From: Maritalea porphyrae
Lineage (GTDB): Bacteria; Pseudomonadota; Alphaproteobacteria; Rhizobiales; Devosiaceae
Direction: 5' to 3'
NCBI RefSeq assembly: GCF_027213965.1
Contig: NZ_JAPWGX010000001.1
Span: 868,001 to 932,000, forward strand
DNA: 64,000 bases
Shown: piece by piece, positions 43,057-52,606 of the stretch
Position numbering within the stretch: position 1 is the stretch's first letter
Layout: each line of letters begins with the position of its first letter
The notes under the pieces: generated by a model
Seen by the model: the letters and a program-made list of their open reading frames with translations, nothing else
What the model was told of the DNA's origin: nothing
Database searches by the model: none
Program-made: the position numbers and the translations under genes

Positions 43057-45516
43057 TTAAGCCGCAGCGCTGCTGCGGTGATTTACGCGACTGGTTTTCA
43101 AACCTTGGACATCTACGATCAACGCAACTTGCCCGTCTCCTAAGATTGTACCCCCGGCAATGCCGTCGATACGCTCGTAGTTTTCCTCTGAACTCTTAAT
43201 AACCACTTGCTGCTGACCAATGATTTCGTCGACAATGATCGCAAGTTTGTTAGTACCTTCAGCTTCACACAGCACCACAAAGCGGTCTTTTTCCTCAGCA
43301 TCTGTGTGCATGGCAAAGCGTGTGGCCAGATCAACAACGGGCACATATTCGCCCCGGATTTGGAGCAAACGCGAACCGCTTGGCACTTTGCCAAATTCTG
43401 CCCGGCCAGCCTGAATGGTTTCAACGATTGAGGACAGCGGTACCACATAGGGGCAACCGGCCACTGAAACAAGCATGACATCCAGCACCGCCAACGTGAG
43501 CGGCAGTCTTAGGGTCATGCGCGTGCCGCGCCCAGGATTGGAACGCACGTGAACAGAACCACCAATTTTTTTGATGTTCGAAAGAACCACGTCCATGCCA
43601 ACGCCACGGCCCGAAAGGTCAGAGACCTCTGTTACAGTGGAGAAACCTGGCGCAAAAATCAGGTTGTCGATCTGTTCATCGGTTGGTGTTTGATCTGGTG
43701 CAACCACGCCTTTTTCTTTAGCGAGGGCAAGCACCCGTTCACGGTTAATGCCGCCACCGTCATCTTCAACAATGATCAAGATATTTCCGCCCGCTTGCTC
43801 AGCAGACAGCGTAATAGTTCCGGTTTCAGGCTTGCGACGACTGGCGCGTTTTTCAGCGTCTTCAATACCGTGGTCTGCTGAATTGCGGATCATGTGGGTC
43901 AATGGATCAGACAATTGCTCAATAACAGTTTTGTCGATCTCGGTGTTTTCACCCACCATTTCAAGTTTGATTTTCTTACCCGTTTTACTTGCCAATTCAC
44001 GCACCAAACGTGGCATACGTGAGAAGACTGACTTCACGGGTTGTGCTCGGATCGCCATGACGCTGTCTTGCAATCCGCGCGTTGTTTGCGCCAAAACCTC
44101 AATGCCGCGCACAAGTTCTTGGTACTTGTCGCGCAGGGTCTCATCCATCTGTTGGGTGAGCATTGACTGGGTGATAACAAGTTCCCCGACCATATTTACA
44201 ACACGGTCGACTTTGTCCAAGTCTACGCGAATTGACTGAACTGGTGGCTTGCTGTCTGTCGCTTTTGGCTTTGCTGTCGCACTGCCAAAAGCTGGACCTT
44301 TTGATGCCTCAGGTCCGGGTGTTTCAATTTTTTCTGGAACTGGTGCAGCGGCTACGACGGGCTCTTCTTTTGGCGCAGCTGCAGCTTTGGCAGCAGCGAC
44401 CTCTTCAGCTGAAGGTTCAACTTCAGGCACTGGCTCGGCGGCCATATCAACACCAAGTGCACCGGCCAAGTCAGCAAAACTTGGAGCGTCGTCACTCGCT
44501 TCAGGGGCAGCCGTGTCTACAACATCATCAAGCTCTTGTTTTGGTGCCGGTGGGCTTTTGGGCGCAGGTGCGCCATCTGCCGGGCCAATTTCCCCAACCA
44601 AGATTGAAGTTTGTCTTTCGCTCAACACACCTGGAGGCGTGACTTCAATTTCACAATCGCCTTCAACAAACTCAAATACTTCACGAATACGCTCTTCGGT
44701 AACATCATCACCTTTAAGGGTTATGACCCATTGGCAATAAGGCTGGAAGGGCTCAAAGTCATTGAGCTCTGGAATTTCACGAATATCCGCGTTCACCTGT
44801 GAATCGCCAACAATCGACAATTCGCGGAACAAAAGAAGCGGATCATTTGCACGTTCAAACAGGGCAGGAAGCGGGGTAAACGTTAAAGTCCATGCGTCTG
44901 CAGCGGCGCCAAATTCTGGCGCGCCATCGGTACCGTCACCGGCAAAAACCACGTCAGCGTTTGCCAAATCATCTTCTGCATCACCCAGCGCCGCATCCAA
45001 ATCCCCGTCAGCAATCAGATTTAGGGGAGGATTTTCAAAAACATCCTCATCTTCGGCCAAATCTGCACCGCCAACCATGACAGGTGTAAACTCAATGTCG
45101 AAATCTTCTGGGTCTTCTTCTTCCGCACCATCTGGATTGCAAAGCGCTTCAAATTCGGCTTTTTGCTCGCCGCCATAGCCATCTTCAAGCTCGCGACCAT
45201 CTTGCGCTGCTGACACAAAGTCCGCAACCAAATCACTCGAACGAATGCAAAGCGTTAGAACTTTTGGATCCAGTTCGATGCGGCCATCGCGCACGAAATC
45301 CAAAAGCGTTTCAAAGCTGTGCGCGAATTTCACCAAGCCTGTGAACCCGAATGCGCCAGCACCACCCTTTATCGAGTGGATCGCCCGAAAAACGGCATGA
45401 AGTCGCTCAGGATCTTTGTCGCCCGCTTCGATTGCCAGAAATTGCTCTTCCAATTCGGCAAGCAGCTCGGAACATTCGTCGAAGTAGGTAGCCTTAAATT
45501 CGTCAAGTTCGCTCAT
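43057..45516 (-). CDS. cheA: Chemotaxis histidine kinase CheA
   Basis: An 819-residue class II kinase. P1 (HPt) has His47 in RAIHSIKGGAGAFGF. A long acidic and then Ala/Pro/Glu-rich region (about 125-420) includes the P2 CheY-binding part. P3 dimerisation (near 430-490), P4 ATPase with DPLTHMIRNSADHGIE, VEDDGGGI and GRGVGMDVV, and P5, a CheW-like regulatory domain (about 670-810), follow. It phosphorylates both CheY proteins and CheB. The acidic linker is longer than in E. coli CheA but usual for the group. Confidence 0.96.
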   Translation of the reverse strand: MSELDEFKATYFDECSELLAELEEQFLAIEAGDKDPERLHAVFRAIHSIKGGAGAFGFTGLVKFAHSFETLLDFVRDGRIELDPKVLTLCIRSSDLVADFVSAAQDGRELEDGYGGEQKAEFEALCNPDGAEEEDPEDFDIEFTPVMVGGADLAEDEDVFENPPLNLIADGDLDAALGDAEDDLANADVVFAGDGTDGAPEFGAAADAWTLTFTPLPALFERANDPLLLFRELSIVGDSQVNADIREIPELNDFEPFQPYCQWVITLKGDDVTEERIREVFEFVEGDCEIEVTPPGVLSERQTSILVGEIGPADGAPAPKSPPAPKQELDDVVDTAAPEASDDAPSFADLAGALGVDMAAEPVPEVEPSAEEVAAAKAAAAPKEEPVVAAAPVPEKIETPGPEASKGPAFGSATAKPKATDSKPPVQSIRVDLDKVDRVVNMVGELVITQSMLTQQMDETLRDKYQELVRGIEVLAQTTRGLQDSVMAIRAQPVKSVFSRMPRLVRELASKTGKKIKLEMVGENTEIDKTVIEQLSDPLTHMIRNSADHGIEDAEKRASRRKPETGTITLSAEQAGGNILIIVEDDGGGINRERVLALAKEKGVVAPDQTPTDEQIDNLIFAPGFSTVTEVSDLSGRGVGMDVVLSNIKKIGGSVHVRSNPGRGTRMTLRLPLTLAVLDVMLVSVAGCPYVVPLSSIVETIQAGRAEFGKVPSGSRLLQIRGEYVPVVDLATRFAMHTDAEEKDRFVVLCEAEGTNKLAIIVDEIIGQQQVVIKSSEENYERIDGIAGGTILGDGQVALIVDVQGLKTSRVNHRSSAAA

Positions 45517-45546
45517 GGCACATCCAACGCAACACGGGTTTATATT

Positions 45547-45906
45547 TTAGTGTGAGACCTTTTTGATCACGCTCAACAGTTTGTCCGGATCAAAGGGCTT
45601 CACAATCCAACCTGTTCCACCTGCAGCACGACCCTGGTCACGCTTGTCTTGGCTGGTTTCGGTTGTCAGAATTAGAATTGGCAAACTCTGGTACTGGCCA
45701 GAGGCTCGCACGTTTTTGATGAATTCAATTCCGTCCATTATCGGCATGTTGATGTCGGTAATAACGACATCGACATTCTCAGCGCCCAAAACATCAAGTC
45801 CTTCTTGGCCATTTTCGGCCTGTAGAACTTCATAACCTGCGCCAGCCAGCGTATGCTGAAGCATGGCGAGGATTGTGCGAGAGTCATCGACAGTGAGTAC
45901 ACGCAT
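45547..45906 (-). CDS. cheY: Chemotaxis response regulator CheY (first copy)
   Basis: A 119-residue receiver with DD at 7-8, Asp51 in ITDINMPIMDG and Lys in WIVKPF. It is more typical of the phosphate-sink CheY (cheY1) by its place between the STAS gene and cheA, as in Sinorhizobium che operons. The sink role is by synteny, not shown here. It is 30 bases before cheA and 7 bases after the STAS gene. Confidence 0.92.
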   Translation of the reverse strand: MRVLTVDDSRTILAMLQHTLAGAGYEVLQAENGQEGLDVLGAENVDVVITDINMPIMDGIEFIKNVRASGQYQSLPILILTTETSQDKRDQGRAAGGTGWIVKPFDPDKLLSVIKKVSH

Positions 45907-45913
45907 AAACTGA

Positions 45914-46204
45914 CTATCCTTTCATTAACGGTGCAAAAGCGCTCTCCAAGCCCAAGGTCTCAAGGGCATTGGAAAAATGTTCGCTGGGCGCGCTCAGCAG
46001 CAGCTGATAATTATGGTTGGTTGCCGTTTGAGCGGCGCTCAACAACATAAAGAGAGCGTTTGTTGAAACGCGTTCAACATTTGCTAGATTGATTTCGAGG
46101 TTGCCAGCATTGAGCGCCTCGAGCATTTCTTCACGCATCTCATCAACAGCCCCGATGTCTGCGATGGCTGGTAGATTGATTTGCTTGGTCGGTGTGTCAG
46201 CCAT
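45914..46204 (-). CDS. STAS domain protein at the CheS position
   Basis: 96 residues from ATG 46204, preferred because AGGGGAT lies about 9 bases upstream; ATG 46234 would add ten residues. The sequence is a single STAS fold: strands, then NLEINLANVERVSTNALFMLLSAAQTATNH, with the Ser-Thr pair near the usual phosphorylation site. It is the first gene of the STAS-cheY-cheA-cheW operon. In Sinorhizobium the small protein CheS, which binds CheA, holds this position; equivalence is inferred from place and size. Confidence 0.82.
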   Translation of the reverse strand: MADTPTKQINLPAIADIGAVDEMREEMLEALNAGNLEINLANVERVSTNALFMLLSAAQTATNHNYQLLLSAPSEHFSNALETLGLESAFAPLMKG

Positions 46205-46435
46205 ACTTGGCATCCCCTGAAATACACGATTCATTCCAGCGCAGTTTCACCGGGAACTGTTTAAGAATTCCTAACCATATTGGAAGAAGGCGTATTAACC
46301 TTACGTTTCTTGCAGATTTTGACCTTGTTCACCCCACTATTGCTTCAAGCAAATCACAAACCTATCTTTAAAAGGACACAGCGAATCAATGTCATCGACC
46401 AAAGCGTGGATGTGTGGAACTGTTCTGGAGAAACG

Positions 46436-47047
46436 ATGCGATATATTTCTAGCGTTGAAGAACTTGGCAATATTTACGGACAACCCAGCGCCCCTTCGCT
46501 GGTCAAAGAGATTGATTATATCGCTGATGTCTATGCCCAATTCATCGAGCTCTCGCCGTTTGTGAGTTTGGCGACAGTTGCACAAGAAGGGATTGATTGT
46601 TCCCCTAGGGGAGATGAACCTGGTTTTGTGCGGATCGCAGATCGACGTACCCTCATCATGCCGGACCGCCGCGGCAACAACCGCTGCGACAGCCTGCGCA
46701 ATATTGTACGCGACCCGCGCACTGCATTCATGTTTTTAATACCGGGCAGCAGCACCGTTCTTCGGGCGAACGGCAATGCACGTGTTTGCATTGAGCCTGA
46801 CCTATTGGCTTCCTTTGAGATGGAGGGGAAACGACCTCGTTCAGCCATCGTTCTGCAAGTGGAGAAGGTCTATTTTCAATGCGCAAGGGCGATCATGCGC
46901 GCGGGCCTTTGGCAAGCGGATGCCCAAATTGATCCCGGCAGCGTACCCTCGCCGGGTAAAATGCTATCAGAACTGACAAATGGGGAGGTTGGCGGCAAAA
47001 CCTATGATGATGAATGGCCCCAACGCGCAAGCAAATCCATGTGGTGA
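46436..47047 (+). CDS. Pyridoxamine 5'-phosphate oxidase family (FMN-binding) protein
   Basis: 203 residues from ATG 46436, with GGAG five bases upstream; the open frame extends further upstream but without coding character. The split-barrel flavin fold is shown by FVSLATVAQEGIDCSPRGDEPGFVRI, LIMPDRRGNNRCDSLRNIVRDPRTAFMFLIPG and CARAIMRAGLW. It belongs to the PPOX-type family annotated as DR2398/MSMEG_1061-like, whose substrates are mostly unknown; it is unlikely to be PdxH itself. It stands alone between the che operon and an EAL gene. Confidence 0.85.
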   Translation: MRYISSVEELGNIYGQPSAPSLVKEIDYIADVYAQFIELSPFVSLATVAQEGIDCSPRGDEPGFVRIADRRTLIMPDRRGNNRCDSLRNIVRDPRTAFMFLIPGSSTVLRANGNARVCIEPDLLASFEMEGKRPRSAIVLQVEKVYFQCARAIMRAGLWQADAQIDPGSVPSPGKMLSELTNGEVGGKTYDDEWPQRASKSMW

Positions 47048-47058
47048 TGGCCACTGGA

Positions 47059-47865
47059 CTAGTAGCAGATGGCCCCTTCTGGTCGGCCCAACAGGAACCC
47101 CTGCACGCCACAATCGCCTACTTCTGAAACGAAATCGAGTTGAGCTTGCGTTTCCACCCCTTCAACAATCACGCGAATATCGTTGTCACCGAACCCATGT
47201 ATTGTTGAAATAAGTTGCTGTTTTCCCTTGGCGGTTCCAAGCAGCTCTCTGAACCACGCTCCATCTATTTTCACCACATCAGGCCGCAAACGCGCTACGC
47301 GTTTTTGGTCCGAAAAGCGCACGCCGAAATCATCAACTGCAACCTTTATGCCATAGGACTTGAAGCAATCGATGACATCTGCGAACACCTGATCATCTTG
47401 GGTTTGCTCCTCGATCACTTCGCACACAAATTCTGCTGGGTTAACCCCGAGTTCACGCATGCGCTCGACCATAAACCCTACTTCATATTCTGCTTGTTTC
47501 ACGTCCACATAGGTCGCAGGGTCAAGATTGACAAATAGCAGTTGGCCGGGCTGCTTCACCAAATGAAAATTGGAAATATGGATGGCGCGACACATCCATT
47601 CAATGAAGAATCTATCTTCAGGTGGCACAATTGCAAAGAAGTCCAAAGGGGAGAATAAATCACCTTGGGTGAATATGCGGACCAGACCTTCATGGCCACA
47701 AGGCGGGCCATTGAGATCGCTGACACAATAAATGGGCTGGAAGGCGGAGTTTAGTTGGAATTGACCATATCTGCCCGTGCGCCACTCATCATGATAAAAG
47801 AGCGCATCATCAACAAACCTTGGTCGTGAAACCCGCAACGAATTCCTCCCCGAATCTTTTGCCAT
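47059..47865 (-). CDS. EAL domain cyclic-di-GMP phosphodiesterase candidate
   Basis: About 268 residues from ATG 47865. A TTG at 47916 overlaps the MFS stop as TTGA and would add 17 hydrophobic residues; it cannot be excluded. The EAL catalytic residues are in place: EGLVR (EAL variant), FVNLDP, CEVIEEQ, VAVDDFGVRF, DVVKIDG, VEGVET and QGFLLGRPEG. No GGDEF domain is present, so hydrolysis of cyclic-di-GMP is the likely activity. Its placement after an MFS transporter gene, near the che cluster, suggests a motility or surface signal link, which is inference. Confidence 0.88.
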   Translation of the reverse strand: MAKDSGRNSLRVSRPRFVDDALFYHDEWRTGRYGQFQLNSAFQPIYCVSDLNGPPCGHEGLVRIFTQGDLFSPLDFFAIVPPEDRFFIEWMCRAIHISNFHLVKQPGQLLFVNLDPATYVDVKQAEYEVGFMVERMRELGVNPAEFVCEVIEEQTQDDQVFADVIDCFKSYGIKVAVDDFGVRFSDQKRVARLRPDVVKIDGAWFRELLGTAKGKQQLISTIHGFGDNDIRVIVEGVETQAQLDFVSEVGDCGVQGFLLGRPEGAICY

Positions 47866-47912
47866 ATCTTCATACGCGGTTTCAACAAGGTGGACAAGAA
47901 GAAGCAGAAAAA

Positions 47913-49112
47913 TCAAACAAAATCAGTGTTTTCCTGCAAGGGTTTGTTGATGGCAATTGTGGCCGAGAGCAATAGAATAAGCAACGCACTTGAAACAAAC
48001 AATGTGGTGTAAGTGGCAAATGTCAGAATAAGGCCACCGACAATTGGTCCCGCGACTTTGCCCAAATTTCGGATCGTGCCAAGAAGTCCCATGCCCAAAC
48101 CTAGGTCTTTGTCGGGCAATTGCAGGCTGTAAAGCGTAATGATTGTGGGCAGCACGACACCAAGGGAGCCCCCCATCAGCATAGCGATGACTAAAAACTG
48201 CGGGCCTGTAGTTGCAAATGGCAAAATCAAAATGGTTCCGCCCAAGAAGCATAGGGCTGCTGACAAAACTGGCCGTAAACCAAACCGGTCAGCAAGCTTC
48301 CCTCCGAAAGGACGTGCTAGAAGGTTTGCGCCCTCTTGGATCGAGAAGAACAGGCCGACGGTCAAAAGATCGACACCTAACTCTAGGTGCGCATAAATGG
48401 GTAAGAAGGCTTTTAGGGCATAGGTTGAAATGTAAATGGTCATTTCCATGGAGCCAGCAAACCATAAAACGGGGACTGAAGCGGCACGTTTTACGGTGTA
48501 TAAAAACGCTCCGATTGGGTTTTGAGTTCGCAGCAAGCCTTGCGCCTTAGGTTGGATTTCTTGCAACGCGAGAACTGGCAAAAAGGCCAACAAACTGATG
48601 CATCCAATTACGGTGAACACAGCGGCAGGGTCCATCCAGGTGAGTGCCCATGCGGCGGCTGTTGGCGCAATCAGATAACTACCCGATCTTGCTAGACCAA
48701 ACCAACCTTGACGCGTTGCTCGCTTTTCCAGCGCGAGCGAAGCAACATAGGCAAGCGTGACGGGGCCAAAAATCGCGGTGGCCAAACCATGTATCAAGCG
48801 CAAGGCAAACAATTGCTCGGGGGTTTTGACAAACCAATAAAGAAATGGCGTGACCGCAAATACGCCAACACCAATCAACATCCACAAACGACGCCCAGAC
48901 CTGTCCGACAAATAGCCGAAAATTGGCTTGAGAAAGAGACCTGTCATTGTGGAAACCGAAACAATTAGTCCCAAAAAAACAGACCCAGCGCCCAAGCTGG
49001 CCGCAAAAAGGGGCAATAGGGGCGACTTTCCCATCTGGTAGGCCGTGCGAACCAGAAAGTCAGCTGAAGCCACTCGCCATAGGTTTTGGTTCACCTGCGC
49101 GTTTTGTTTCAT
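47913..49112 (-). CDS. MFS transporter
   Basis: A 399-residue, twelve-helix major facilitator. The cytoplasmic loop 2-3 motif is present as GYLSDRSGRRLWML (near residue 66-79), with a second-half version GGKLADRFGLRP. It looks like a drug/proton antiporter-type member; the substrate is unknown. Its ATG overlaps the stop of the upstream Asp-box gene by 4 bases (ATGA), so it is translationally coupled to it. Confidence 0.9.
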   Translation of the reverse strand: MKQNAQVNQNLWRVASADFLVRTAYQMGKSPLLPLFAASLGAGSVFLGLIVSVSTMTGLFLKPIFGYLSDRSGRRLWMLIGVGVFAVTPFLYWFVKTPEQLFALRLIHGLATAIFGPVTLAYVASLALEKRATRQGWFGLARSGSYLIAPTAAAWALTWMDPAAVFTVIGCISLLAFLPVLALQEIQPKAQGLLRTQNPIGAFLYTVKRAASVPVLWFAGSMEMTIYISTYALKAFLPIYAHLELGVDLLTVGLFFSIQEGANLLARPFGGKLADRFGLRPVLSAALCFLGGTILILPFATTGPQFLVIAMLMGGSLGVVLPTIITLYSLQLPDKDLGLGMGLLGTIRNLGKVAGPIVGGLILTFATYTTLFVSSALLILLLSATIAINKPLQENTDFV

Positions 49113-52100
49113 ATGGAAATGGCTTTAATTCCCGCCTCTTCAATGTCAGTGTTGAGCTTTGTGATGCTACCTTTTGTCAGCGCGGTGAGTTTTTCCAACT
49201 GCACGCCGACTTTGGCCCGCACGTCTTGGCTGACCGCAATGGCTTGGCTGGTTGGCGCCGCATCAGCAATTGACATAACCCACGCCAGTTCTCCCAGCGT
49301 ATCGTCCAAGCCAGCAGCATGGCGCAGCACGTCGCGCGGCGTCTCCTTGAACCGGTTCACCAACACCTCTTCGATTGCGGTTAGCTGGTCGATTGCGCTT
49401 TTGGCCTCGGCTTGAATGTGCCCATGTTTTGGCTTGAGTTTCTTGTCCAACTGTTCGAGTTGTTGACGCAACGCGCGCAGCTGATTCACCCCTTTGCGCA
49501 ACCGATCTTGAGTTTCATGCAAACCCAACAACTCAGCATATTGCGCATCAAAATCGTCCTGGGTGTTTTGCAGGCGAGGGTCTTTAACAATTTTGAACGG
49601 CTGCTCGAGCTTTGCGCCTTCCGCATCTAATTCTACAAAATAATCACCAGGGGAAACCTGTGGACCGCGTCCGTCGCCCGATTTGGCCAATGGTTCATAT
49701 GGTTTGTGGATCAAAGCCGGGTCAAAAGGCGTTGGTGCGTCATGGTGCAAATCCCACACAAAACGATTTAAGCCCTTTTGTGTTTTGATTTTTCGCTTGG
49801 GTTTTTCATCATCATTATTGGTGAATTTGGCAATCACTTCGCCTTGGTGATCGCGAAACAAAAGTGCCACATCGCCTTCTGGTTCTTCGTCAAACCAATA
49901 GTATACAATAGCGCCATTTGGGGCATTTTCACCCACATCCAAGTGCACATTGCGTGTGGTGCCATCGCTTTGTGGTTTGTGATAGGTGGTGCCGCCAACG
50001 CCAAAGGCAGGACTATAGTTTTTCCCATCACCGTCAAAAACACCTGTTGCCCAATGTAGTTTTTGCCGAATGGTATCACGGGGCTTAAACAGCATTTCAC
50101 CGTGGGTAACATCGTGTTTTTTCGCCATGTCGCGCAATGGCGAAATATCGTCAGCAATCCAGAACGAGCGGCCATGGGTCGCCACCGCCAAATCCTCGTT
50201 TTTGATCTTAATGTCATAGACGGGCACGACGGGGAAACCACCCTGCATGCACACCCAATGGGCACCGTCGTCAAGCGAATAGAAAATGCCAGTTTCCGTG
50301 CCCACAAACAGCAAATCATCAGAAATTGGGTCTGAGCGCAAAACGCGGGTTATCTCGTTGGTCGGGAAATCGCCATTGATTGACGTCCAGCTTTTGCCGC
50401 TGTCATTGGAAACAAAAAGATAGGGTTGATAGTCATCCAGCTTGAACCGCGTGGCGGCCACGTAGATTTTGTCCGGGTTGTGAGCACAGATTTCAATGGA
50501 ACCAATATAGGCCAATTCGGGCAAGGCTTTTGGGGTTACATTTTGCCAGTTTTTGCCACCATCTCGGCTGACATGCACCAAGCCATCGTCAGTGCCAGCC
50601 CACAGCTCACCTTGCCGATGCACAGATTCAATGAACGTTGACAGTGTCGCGTAGGTCTCTGCCCCTGCACTATCGCCGGTCAAAGGACCGCCTGAATAGT
50701 CAAGTTTATCTGGATCGTTTAGACTGAGATCGGGGCTGATCACATCCCAGCTTTTTCCCTCATTTGTCGTCTTGAAGACGTGATTCCCCCCCGCATAAAT
50801 CACATTGCTATCATGTGGAGAGAAATGAATGGGGAATGTCCAAGCAAATCGATATTTCAAGTCGCGCGGGCGATAGCCTGTGTTTTCTTCCGGCCAAACG
50901 CTAATTAACTGACTTTGCCTTGTGCGGTGGTCGTATCGCTGTAACGCACCGCTGCCGCCCGGAGACGACCCCACGGCGCCAACATAGACAATGTTCGGAT
51001 CTTCTGGATGTACAGCAATGAACCCGCTTTCACCCGTGCCCGGATAGGTACAATCGCCAAGGGTAATTGCGCCCCATTCCGTTGATGAAGGCACCGAAAT
51101 TGAGGTGTTATCTTGCTGGGTTGCATAGAGCCGATATGGATATTGATTGTCGATATCCATACGGTAAAATTGCGCTGTTGGCTGATTATAGATCGACGTC
51201 CAGCTCAACCCGCCGTTGAACGAAACATTGCCGCCACCGTCATTGCCCTGCACCATACGCTGGTTATTGACCGGATCGATCCACAAGTCATGGTTGTCCC
51301 CATGCGGGGTTGTGATTTCATCAAAGTTTTTGCCCCCGTCAGTGGACTTCCACATTTGATAATTGGTCACATAAACCGTATCTGGGTCCGTGGTGTCGGC
51401 AAACACGTGCATATAATACCAAGGCCGATGCAAAAGATCGCGATTGGGGCTAACGCGCTCCCAACTGTCGCCAAAGTTCTCAGACCGATAAAGTGCACCT
51501 TCAACGCCCTTTGCTTCCACCAAGGCCCATACGCGACCAGATTTGGCCGGAGAAATGGCAACACCCATTTTGCCCAACATGCCCTTTGCAAATCCGGGTC
51601 TATGTGTGATGTCTTCCCACGTGTCGCCGCCATCCTTTGAGCGGAAGATTTTACTGCCTGGTCCGCCGCTTGAAAGGGTCCAGAAATGGCGGTGCGCTTC
51701 CCATGTGGTTGCGATTAAATGGCGTGGATTGTTTGGATCCATTGCAAGGTCAATCGCCCCCGCCCCCTCACTTTCGTGAAGGATGAGATCCCAAGTCTCA
51801 CCTCCGTCCAGCGAACGATAAACGCCGCGCTCTTTGTTGGTGCCAAACGCATGGCCGAAGGATGCAACATAAACGATGTTTGGATCATTGGGATGCACAC
51901 GAATTTCGGAGATATGGCGCGTTTCTTCAAGGCCCATGTGCGTCCAGCTGTTGCCCGCGTCGGTGGATTTGTAAACACCGTCACCATAGGAAACATCAAT
52001 ACGGATGGTGGTTTCGCCCATGCCCGCATAAATGACATTGGGATCACTTTGAGCAACTGTTAGCGCGCCAACCGTTGCGCTTTTGAAATAACCGTCTGAG

Positions 52101-52321
52101 ATGTTTTCCCAATAGGCACCGCCATCGGTGGTTTTCCAAACCCCTCCAGCGCAGGCACCAAAGTAGAAGGTCATGGGATCATTGGGATCACCCGCAACAG
52201 CCACAACGCGTCCACCGCGTGGGGGGCCAATACAACGCCAATTTAGCCCGGAGCTCACCAGATCGTTGGCTCCAAACGGACCATTTGCTTGCGCGTTTTG
52301 ATCAAAACTGTTCACGCCCAC
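49109..52321 (-). CDS. Large Asp-box (BNR/sortilin-like) beta-propeller protein
   Basis: About 1070 residues from GTG 52321, chosen because GGGAGGAA sits 6 bases upstream. At least ten Asp-box motifs (S-x-D-x-G-x-x-W type, such as KSTDAGNSWT, RSLDGGETWD, RSKDGGDTWE, VSRDGGKNWQ) span residues 60-720 and predict one or two beta-propellers of the VPS10/sialidase type. The C-terminal third has a beta-sandwich-like region and a coiled coil (about 950-1010). I see no signal peptide with this start, which is unusual, since relatives are mostly exported. Often annotated as glycosyl hydrolase; no catalytic residues can be assigned. First gene of a three-gene unit with an MFS transporter and an EAL protein. 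Confidence 0.82.
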   Translation of the reverse strand: MGVNSFDQNAQANGPFGANDLVSSGLNWRCIGPPRGGRVVAVAGDPNDPMTFYFGACAGGVWKTTDGGAYWENISDGYFKSATVGALTVAQSDPNVIYAGMGETTIRIDVSYGDGVYKSTDAGNSWTHMGLEETRHISEIRVHPNDPNIVYVASFGHAFGTNKERGVYRSLDGGETWDLILHESEGAGAIDLAMDPNNPRHLIATTWEAHRHFWTLSSGGPGSKIFRSKDGGDTWEDITHRPGFAKGMLGKMGVAISPAKSGRVWALVEAKGVEGALYRSENFGDSWERVSPNRDLLHRPWYYMHVFADTTDPDTVYVTNYQMWKSTDGGKNFDEITTPHGDNHDLWIDPVNNQRMVQGNDGGGNVSFNGGLSWTSIYNQPTAQFYRMDIDNQYPYRLYATQQDNTSISVPSSTEWGAITLGDCTYPGTGESGFIAVHPEDPNIVYVGAVGSSPGGSGALQRYDHRTRQSQLISVWPEENTGYRPRDLKYRFAWTFPIHFSPHDSNVIYAGGNHVFKTTNEGKSWDVISPDLSLNDPDKLDYSGGPLTGDSAGAETYATLSTFIESVHRQGELWAGTDDGLVHVSRDGGKNWQNVTPKALPELAYIGSIEICAHNPDKIYVAATRFKLDDYQPYLFVSNDSGKSWTSINGDFPTNEITRVLRSDPISDDLLFVGTETGIFYSLDDGAHWVCMQGGFPVVPVYDIKIKNEDLAVATHGRSFWIADDISPLRDMAKKHDVTHGEMLFKPRDTIRQKLHWATGVFDGDGKNYSPAFGVGGTTYHKPQSDGTTRNVHLDVGENAPNGAIVYYWFDEEPEGDVALLFRDHQGEVIAKFTNNDDEKPKRKIKTQKGLNRFVWDLHHDAPTPFDPALIHKPYEPLAKSGDGRGPQVSPGDYFVELDAEGAKLEQPFKIVKDPRLQNTQDDFDAQYAELLGLHETQDRLRKGVNQLRALRQQLEQLDKKLKPKHGHIQAEAKSAIDQLTAIEEVLVNRFKETPRDVLRHAAGLDDTLGELAWVMSIADAAPTSQAIAVSQDVRAKVGVQLEKLTALTKGSITKLNTDIEEAGIKAISI

Positions 52322-52606
52322 GAAACTTCCTCCCAAAATAACAAAGCCAAAGCAACTGAAGTATAGAGTCGCAGCCTGTCATTTTTTGCAAAAACAATCA
52401 AAGCTTTGGCGAAACAAAGAACATGTTTCGCGCCGAACACTATTCGCCGTTACAGCGGAAAAGTGGTTCAACCAATCCATGAATGCACCTTTAGATTGAA
52501 TTGGCAAGCATCATTTTGCTGGATTGTAAGACATTTTTGTTCTTGAATTTTTTTGATCCTACGATAGTGTTTTGAAAAAAATAAATATTCCTGGGGAGGA
52601 AAGGCT
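52322..52606 (+). other. Intergenic region before the ABC operon
   Basis: 285 bases between divergent genes. It must hold the promoters for the Asp-box operon and the ABC operon. It is AT-rich near 52540-52590 but I find no convincing -35/-10 pair. A strong Shine-Dalgarno GGGGAGGA at 52593-52600 precedes the atypical start of the ATPase gene. Confidence 0.4.

Noticed and set aside
46280-46435. N-terminal extension of the PPOX-family gene
   Set aside because: GGAG five bases before ATG 46436 and the family's usual N-terminus favour the shorter protein.
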